NCBI RefSeq assembly: GCF_028473145.1
Contig: NZ_CP092370.1
Location: 1,426,001-1,490,000 of the forward strand
Length of the DNA: 64,000 nt
Direction of reading: 5' to 3'
DNA from: Flavobacterium sp. CBA20B-1
GTDB lineage: Bacteria; Bacteroidota; Bacteroidia; Flavobacteriales; Flavobacteriaceae
Below, in pieces: positions 59,536 through 64,000 of the stretch. The number at the start of each line of letters is the position of its first letter. The stretch's first letter is position 1. The notes under the pieces are model-generated. The model was given only the letters and a program-made list of their open reading frames with translations. It was not told the DNA's origin and made no database searches. The position numbers were made by a program, and so were the translations under genes.

Positions 59536-60939
59536 TTAATGATTATGTGAATGGTGTCCGTTCTCTCTATCTCTTTTGTGATTGTCTCCAGACGATTTTA
59601 AAATGGTTTTAACCTCTGCCTGTGCAATTACAGGGAAACTTCTAGAATATAATAAGAATAATACAAAGAAGAATCCTATGGTTCCGATATAAATACCTGC
59701 ATCTACAAATGTTGGTTGGAACATTGTCCAAGAAGATGGAAGGTAATCACGGTGTAACGATGTTACGATGATCACAAAACGCTCAAACCACATACCAATA
59801 TTTACTACAATCGATATAATGAACGACCCCATGATTGATGTACGAATTTTCTTGAACCACATTACTTGCGGTGAAATTACGTTGCACGTCATCATTAACC
59901 AATACGACCACCAGTAAGGACCGGTTGCACGGTTTAAGAACGCATATTGTTCATATTCAACTCCTGAATACCAAGCTACCCACAACTCTGTGATATATGC
60001 AATACCAACAACCGAACCTGTAATCATTACAATAATGTTCATTAATTCGATATGTTGAATGGTAATATATTCTTCTAGGCTCACCACTTTTCGCATAATG
60101 ATTAACAAGGTATTTACCATGGCAAATCCAGAGAAGATTGCACCCGCCACGAAATACGGTGGTAAAATGGTGGTGTGCCAACCTGGGATAACCGACGTAG
60201 CAAAGTCAAAAGATACAATGGTGTGTACCGAAAGTACCAATGGTGTTGCTAAACCTGCTAATACTAATGAAACTTCTTCAAAACGTTGCCAGTCTTTTGC
60301 ACGACCCGACCATCCGAATGATAAAGTAGAATAAATTCTTTTTGCAAATGGTGTTACGGCTCTATCACGTAACATAGCGAAGTCTGGTAATAAACCTGTC
60401 CACCAGAAAACCAATGATACAGATAAATAGGTAGAAATCGCAAATACGTCCCATAATAGCGGCGAGTTAAAGTTTACCCATAACGAACCAAATTGGTTGG
60501 GCATTGGCAATACCCAGTATGCTAACCATGGACGCCCCATGTGGATAATTGGGAATAAACCTGCTTGAACAACCGAGAAAATCGTCATTGCTTCTGCAGA
60601 ACGGTTAATCGCCATTCTCCATTTTTGACGGAATAATAATAATACAGCCGAGATCAACGTACCGGCGTGACCAATACCTACCCACCATACAAAGTTGGTG
60701 ATATCCCAAGCCCATCCTACGGTTTTATTTAATCCCCATGTACCAATACCTGTACTAATTGTATAAACCATACAACCAGCTCCCCAAAGGAATGCTATTA
60801 AAGCAATTGTGAAAACAGTCCACCATTGTTTATTGGCACGCCCCTCAACAGGTCTAGCAACATCTACCGTTACATCGTGATAAGTTTTATCACCAATAAC
60901 TAAAGGTTTTCTAATGGGTGCTTCGTAATGTGACGACAT
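59536..60939 (-). CDS. actC: Alternative complex III subunit ActC (NrfD-like)
   Basis: 467 residues with about ten membrane helices, an NrfD/PsrC-type quinol-binding subunit. Typical sequence: WWVGIGHAGTLISAVLLLFR, then INRSAEAMTIFSVVQAGLFP, then HMGRPWLAYWVLPMPNQFGS. Acidic and His residues in these helices form the suspected quinol site and proton path. The C-terminus is polar and His-rich (GDNHKRDRENGHHSHNH). It starts 36 bp after actB. Confidence 0.96.
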   Translation of the reverse strand: MSSHYEAPIRKPLVIGDKTYHDVTVDVARPVEGRANKQWWTVFTIALIAFLWGAGCMVYTISTGIGTWGLNKTVGWAWDITNFVWWVGIGHAGTLISAVLLLFRQKWRMAINRSAEAMTIFSVVQAGLFPIIHMGRPWLAYWVLPMPNQFGSLWVNFNSPLLWDVFAISTYLSVSLVFWWTGLLPDFAMLRDRAVTPFAKRIYSTLSFGWSGRAKDWQRFEEVSLVLAGLATPLVLSVHTIVSFDFATSVIPGWHTTILPPYFVAGAIFSGFAMVNTLLIIMRKVVSLEEYITIQHIELMNIIVMITGSVVGIAYITELWVAWYSGVEYEQYAFLNRATGPYWWSYWLMMTCNVISPQVMWFKKIRTSIMGSFIISIVVNIGMWFERFVIIVTSLHRDYLPSSWTMFQPTFVDAGIYIGTIGFFFVLFLLYSRSFPVIAQAEVKTILKSSGDNHKRDRENGHHSHNH

Positions 60940-60974
60940 AATCCTTTATTATAATGTTTCTAATTAATACTAAC

Positions 60975-63900
60975 TTATACGTTTCTAACTTTTACGTGGT
61001 AGAACACATTTGGTTTGGTTCCGATATGCTCTAACAAATGATATCTTCTTTCATCTTCATATAATTGGGCAACTTCAGACTCTTTATTGTTTAAATCACC
61101 AAATTTCATCGATCCAGAAGTACAAGCCGCCGAACAAGCCACTTCGAATTCTCCTGCTTCTACAGCACGTCCTTCACGTTTTGCTTTTAAAATGGTTGCT
61201 TGTGTCATTTGAATACACATTGAACATTTTTCCATTACCCCACGTGAACGCACATTTACATCTGGGTTTAACACCATACGTCCTAAATCATCGTTCATGT
61301 GATAATCGAACGCATTGTTTTGGTTGTATAAGAACCAGTTGAAACGACGTACTTTGTACGGACAGTTGTTTGCACAATAACGCGTACCCACACAACGGTT
61401 GTATGCCATATGGTTTTGTCCTTGACGACCGTGTGATGTTGCAGCAACCGGACAAACTGTTTCACAAGGTGCATGGTTACAGTGCTGACACATTACTGGT
61501 TGAAAAACTACCTGCGGATTATCTGCTGGGTGTTCTAATCCACCAAATGTTTCAATACTATTCATTAAACCATGTGCACTGTTTTTTGTATCAACATCTT
61601 GTGCAAATGTATCTTCAGAAGAATAATATCTATCGATACGCAACCAGTGCATATCGCGTGATCTTCTTACTTCGGATTTACCAACAACTGGCACGTTGTT
61701 TTCTGCATGACATGCAATAACACATGCGCCACAACCTGTACAAGAGTTCAAATCGATTGATAAATTGAAATGATGTCCAACAGAACGGTCAAAAGATTCC
61801 CAAATATCAACAGTTGATGCTTCAACCGATTGGTGGTCTAATGATACATGTGGTTTCACATTCCACTCTTTTACATCTTTTGTATTAAAGATTTCCAAGG
61901 TAGTGTCTTTAACAATATCACCACGTCCCATCAACGTTCTTTGTAACTGCACACAAGCAAATTCATGATCGCCTGTAGCCTTTTCAACAGAAACAATTTG
62001 TGTATTATTAAAATCTTTGTATAGTTTGTAAGCGTTAACACCTACTTGCATTTCTTCTTTTAAAGCAGATTTACGTCCATAACCAAACGCTAAACCTACA
62101 GTTCCTTTTGCCTGACCTGGTTGAATAAATGCTGGAACGTTTTCTAAAACAGCATCACCTACTTTTAAAGTAACATAAGAGCCGTTTAATCCTCCGTTTG
62201 CAACATTATAATTTTCTATTCCCCAAGCTTCTGCATCGGCTTTAGAAACGGTTAAATAGTTATCCCAAGACACGCGTGTGATTGGATCTGGAAACTCTTG
62301 CAACCATGGATTGTTTGCTTGCTGTCCGTCTCCCATTCCTGTTTTAGAATACAATACCAATTCCACACCAGCAGTTTTCTTAGTAGCAGCTAAAGCAGAT
62401 GCAGCCCCACCAAAATCTGCAGATGCGCTTACCGAACCTGTAACTTCAGTTGCAGAAAAACCATCGTGAACAATTTGATTCCACGTTTTTCCGTTGGTTA
62501 AACTTGCGCTTGATGCTTTTAAATAATCGTAGTATGATTCTGTTTTTCCTAACCAAGATAATAAACCTTCTTGGAATTGTTTGGTATTAAATAGCGGACG
62601 AATGGTTGGCTGTGTAATGGAATAATGGCCCTTACGCATTTGAACATCGCCCCATGATTCTAAATAATGTGGTGCAGCAGCAGCTATTGTAGTTAGTGAT
62701 GCGGTTTCGTCTTCACGCAATGTGAACGATGCAGAAAGTTTGACTTTTTTCAAACCTTCAGCAAAGGCAGCACCATTGAATAATGAATAAACAGGGTTTA
62801 CGCCACTCATAATTAAAGTGTGTACCGCACCTGCATTCATATCTTGCACTAACTGTGCTACTTCTTTATTGTTACCACCGCGGATGTATTTAGGTTGCGC
62901 TGGGTTAAATGCTGCTGAATTCAATGCTTGGTTGATTGCAAACACTAATAATTGTGCGTTTACATCATCTAAACCTGAAACCAATACACCAGCACTACCT
63001 GCGGCTTTTAATTGTTGAGCTGCTTTTGTAACTTCTGCATCGGCAGCGGTATTTGCAACTGAAACAGCGTTACCAGTAACAATGTTGTATATTTTAACTA
63101 AAGCTAATTTTTGTTCTGCAACTGTTAACGGAATTCGTTTGTCTGCATTTGCACCCGCCAAAGACATATTTGCTTCGATCTGGATGTGTTTAGACATTTT
63201 TCCGTTTTTAGGAACGCGGCCTTTAGCGTATTCGCTATCGTATCCGCCACCTTGCCAATCTCCTAAGAAATCTGCGCCAACAGAAACTATTACATCTGCT
63301 TTTCCAAAATTGTAATCAGCCAATGCACGTTCGCCATAAGCTTGTTGGTATGCATCTAAAGCAGCGTCAGATCCTACTGCATCATGCACAATATGCTTTG
63401 CTGTTGGATAAGCAGCTTTAAATTCTGCGATTAGTTTATCAGTAGAAGGCGAAGCCATTGTGTTTGTTAACAAAACAATCTGACCTGTTGCACTTGCTAA
63501 GCTTGCTTTTATTTTTTGATCAACCTCTGACCATGAAGCTTCTTTACCTTCAATTTTAGGTTGCTTTAAGCGTAAACTATCATATAAAGATAATACAGAT
63601 GCATGTACACGTGCGTTTGCACCTGTTAATGCGTTCTCCATAAAGTTGTTCTCTACCTTAATAGGACGACCTTCACGTGTTTTAATCAACACGTTAACGA
63701 AATCAAAACCATCAGCCACTGTAGTTGCATAGTAATCTGCAATTCCAGGAATAATTTCTTCTGGTTGGAATACATAAGGAATCGACTTTTTCACTGGTCC
63801 TTCACAAGCTGCTAAAGAAGCTGCAGCTGTAGAAAACCCAACATATTTCAAAAAGTCTCTACGAGATGTTGATGAAGAAGACAATGTATTTTTGTCACCA

Positions 63901-64000
63901 AGAAAATCCTCTGTTGGAATTTCTTCAACAAACTCATTGTTTCTTAGCGTCTCAACAATAGAACTGTTCTCGTTAAGCTCCTCAACACTTTTCCAGTATT
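60975..64000 (-). CDS. actB: Alternative complex III subunit ActB (molybdopterin-type plus 4Fe-4S domains), 5' end outside window
   Basis: The frame is open to the window edge. At least 1008 codons are present, and an apparent TTG start at 63884 is internal. The visible N-terminal part reads YWKSVEELNENSSIVETLRN. A Tat-like motif (TSRRDFLKYVGFSTAAASLA) ends in Cys, so export through Tat and possibly lipidation are likely. A long domain of the molybdopterin oxidoreductase fold follows, without clear cofactor ligands. The ferredoxin domain at the C-terminus has four cysteine groups: CTGCGACVIACHAENN, CQHCNHAPCETVCPVAA, CVGTRYCANNCPYKV and CSMCIQMTQ...CSAACTSG. It carries electrons from quinol to ActE. 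Confidence 0.95.
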   Translation of the reverse strand, partial: YWKSVEELNENSSIVETLRNNEFVEEIPTEDFLGDKNTLSSSSTSRRDFLKYVGFSTAAASLAACEGPVKKSIPYVFQPEEIIPGIADYYATTVADGFDFVNVLIKTREGRPIKVENNFMENALTGANARVHASVLSLYDSLRLKQPKIEGKEASWSEVDQKIKASLASATGQIVLLTNTMASPSTDKLIAEFKAAYPTAKHIVHDAVGSDAALDAYQQAYGERALADYNFGKADVIVSVGADFLGDWQGGGYDSEYAKGRVPKNGKMSKHIQIEANMSLAGANADKRIPLTVAEQKLALVKIYNIVTGNAVSVANTAADAEVTKAAQQLKAAGSAGVLVSGLDDVNAQLLVFAINQALNSAAFNPAQPKYIRGGNNKEVAQLVQDMNAGAVHTLIMSGVNPVYSLFNGAAFAEGLKKVKLSASFTLREDETASLTTIAAAAPHYLESWGDVQMRKGHYSITQPTIRPLFNTKQFQEGLLSWLGKTESYYDYLKASSASLTNGKTWNQIVHDGFSATEVTGSVSASADFGGAASALAATKKTAGVELVLYSKTGMGDGQQANNPWLQEFPDPITRVSWDNYLTVSKADAEAWGIENYNVANGGLNGSYVTLKVGDAVLENVPAFIQPGQAKGTVGLAFGYGRKSALKEEMQVGVNAYKLYKDFNNTQIVSVEKATGDHEFACVQLQRTLMGRGDIVKDTTLEIFNTKDVKEWNVKPHVSLDHQSVEASTVDIWESFDRSVGHHFNLSIDLNSCTGCGACVIACHAENNVPVVGKSEVRRSRDMHWLRIDRYYSSEDTFAQDVDTKNSAHGLMNSIETFGGLEHPADNPQVVFQPVMCQHCNHAPCETVCPVAATSHGRQGQNHMAYNRCVGTRYCANNCPYKVRRFNWFLYNQNNAFDYHMNDDLGRMVLNPDVNVRSRGVMEKCSMCIQMTQATILKAKREGRAVEAGEFEVACSAACTSGSMKFGDLNNKESEVAQLYEDERRYHLLEHIGTKPNVFYHVKVRNV

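Noticed and set aside
60975-63884. actB starting at 63884 with TTG
   Set aside because: The same frame stays open to the window end with family-typical sequence (YWKSVEEL...), so the start lies outside the window.

Overview
The window is a contiguous 64 kb piece of an AT-rich genome of the Bacteroidota, almost certainly a member of the Flavobacteriaceae close to Flavobacterium or Myroides. The evidence is the gene content (quinol oxidation by alternative complex III, HemJ/HemF haem synthesis, the DUF177-rpmF-fabH-accB-accC order, a DUF2723 glycosyltransferase, many lipoproteins with a Lys-Lys-hydrophobic-Cys start) and promoters of the Bacteroidota type (TAnnTTTG at -7, TTG near -33). I cannot name the species from the sequence.

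Layout. 1-10.8 kb: the 5' part of a TonB-dependent receptor, facing a divergent MocR-type regulator that lacks the usual PLP lysine; then small housekeeping or uncharacterised genes (DUF4026/DUF2314, metallo-beta-lactamase fold, DinB-like, Crp/Fnr, YiaA-like, DUF4256, DUF808). 10.8-21.3 kb: a haem locus. A cytochrome c gene, hemB, an outer-membrane-like protein, hemF, an unknown gene, hemE, hemD, hemC and hemA lie on the minus strand. An AraC-type regulator, hemH and hemJ lie on the plus strand. The regulator sits between the two arms and has a Cys-Pro dipeptide in its linker, which makes it a candidate haem sensor. 21.3-27.7 kb: orphan histidine kinase, enoyl-CoA hydratase, lipoprotein, MtgA, DedA and an S9 peptidase. 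27.7-29.9 kb: three tandem paralogous secreted proteins between two direct copies of a 43-bp palindromic repeat; one of them has no standard start codon. 30-38 kb: C1 peptidase, MscS, a barrel-like protein, thiL and a 1107-residue DUF2723 protein. 38.1-38.3 kb: two tRNA-Gln genes. 38.4-41.8 kb: small secreted protein, SulP anion transporter and two beta carbonic anhydrases. 41.8-47.5 kb: ribE, pdxA, DUF177, rpmF, fabH, accB, accC.

47.5-53.9 kb is a different kind of sequence: a decayed polymorphic-toxin (RHS) region. It holds toxin C-terminal remnants, each followed at once by a small lipoprotein or membrane-protein gene, ending with an apparently intact lipase-type toxin tail coupled to an ankyrin lipoprotein. 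Among them are six copies of a REP-like palindrome, a frameshifted REP-associated tyrosine transposase (RAYT) enclosed by two of them, a truncated IS1-family transposase, and tandem repeats of 168 and 54 bp.

53.9-64 kb: a respiratory operon on the minus strand, actB (runs off the window)-actC-actD-actE-actF-ctaC-ctaD, encoding alternative complex III followed by an aa3/caa3-type cytochrome c oxidase. It is the main consumer of the haem made by the hem locus, although the two are 35 kb apart.
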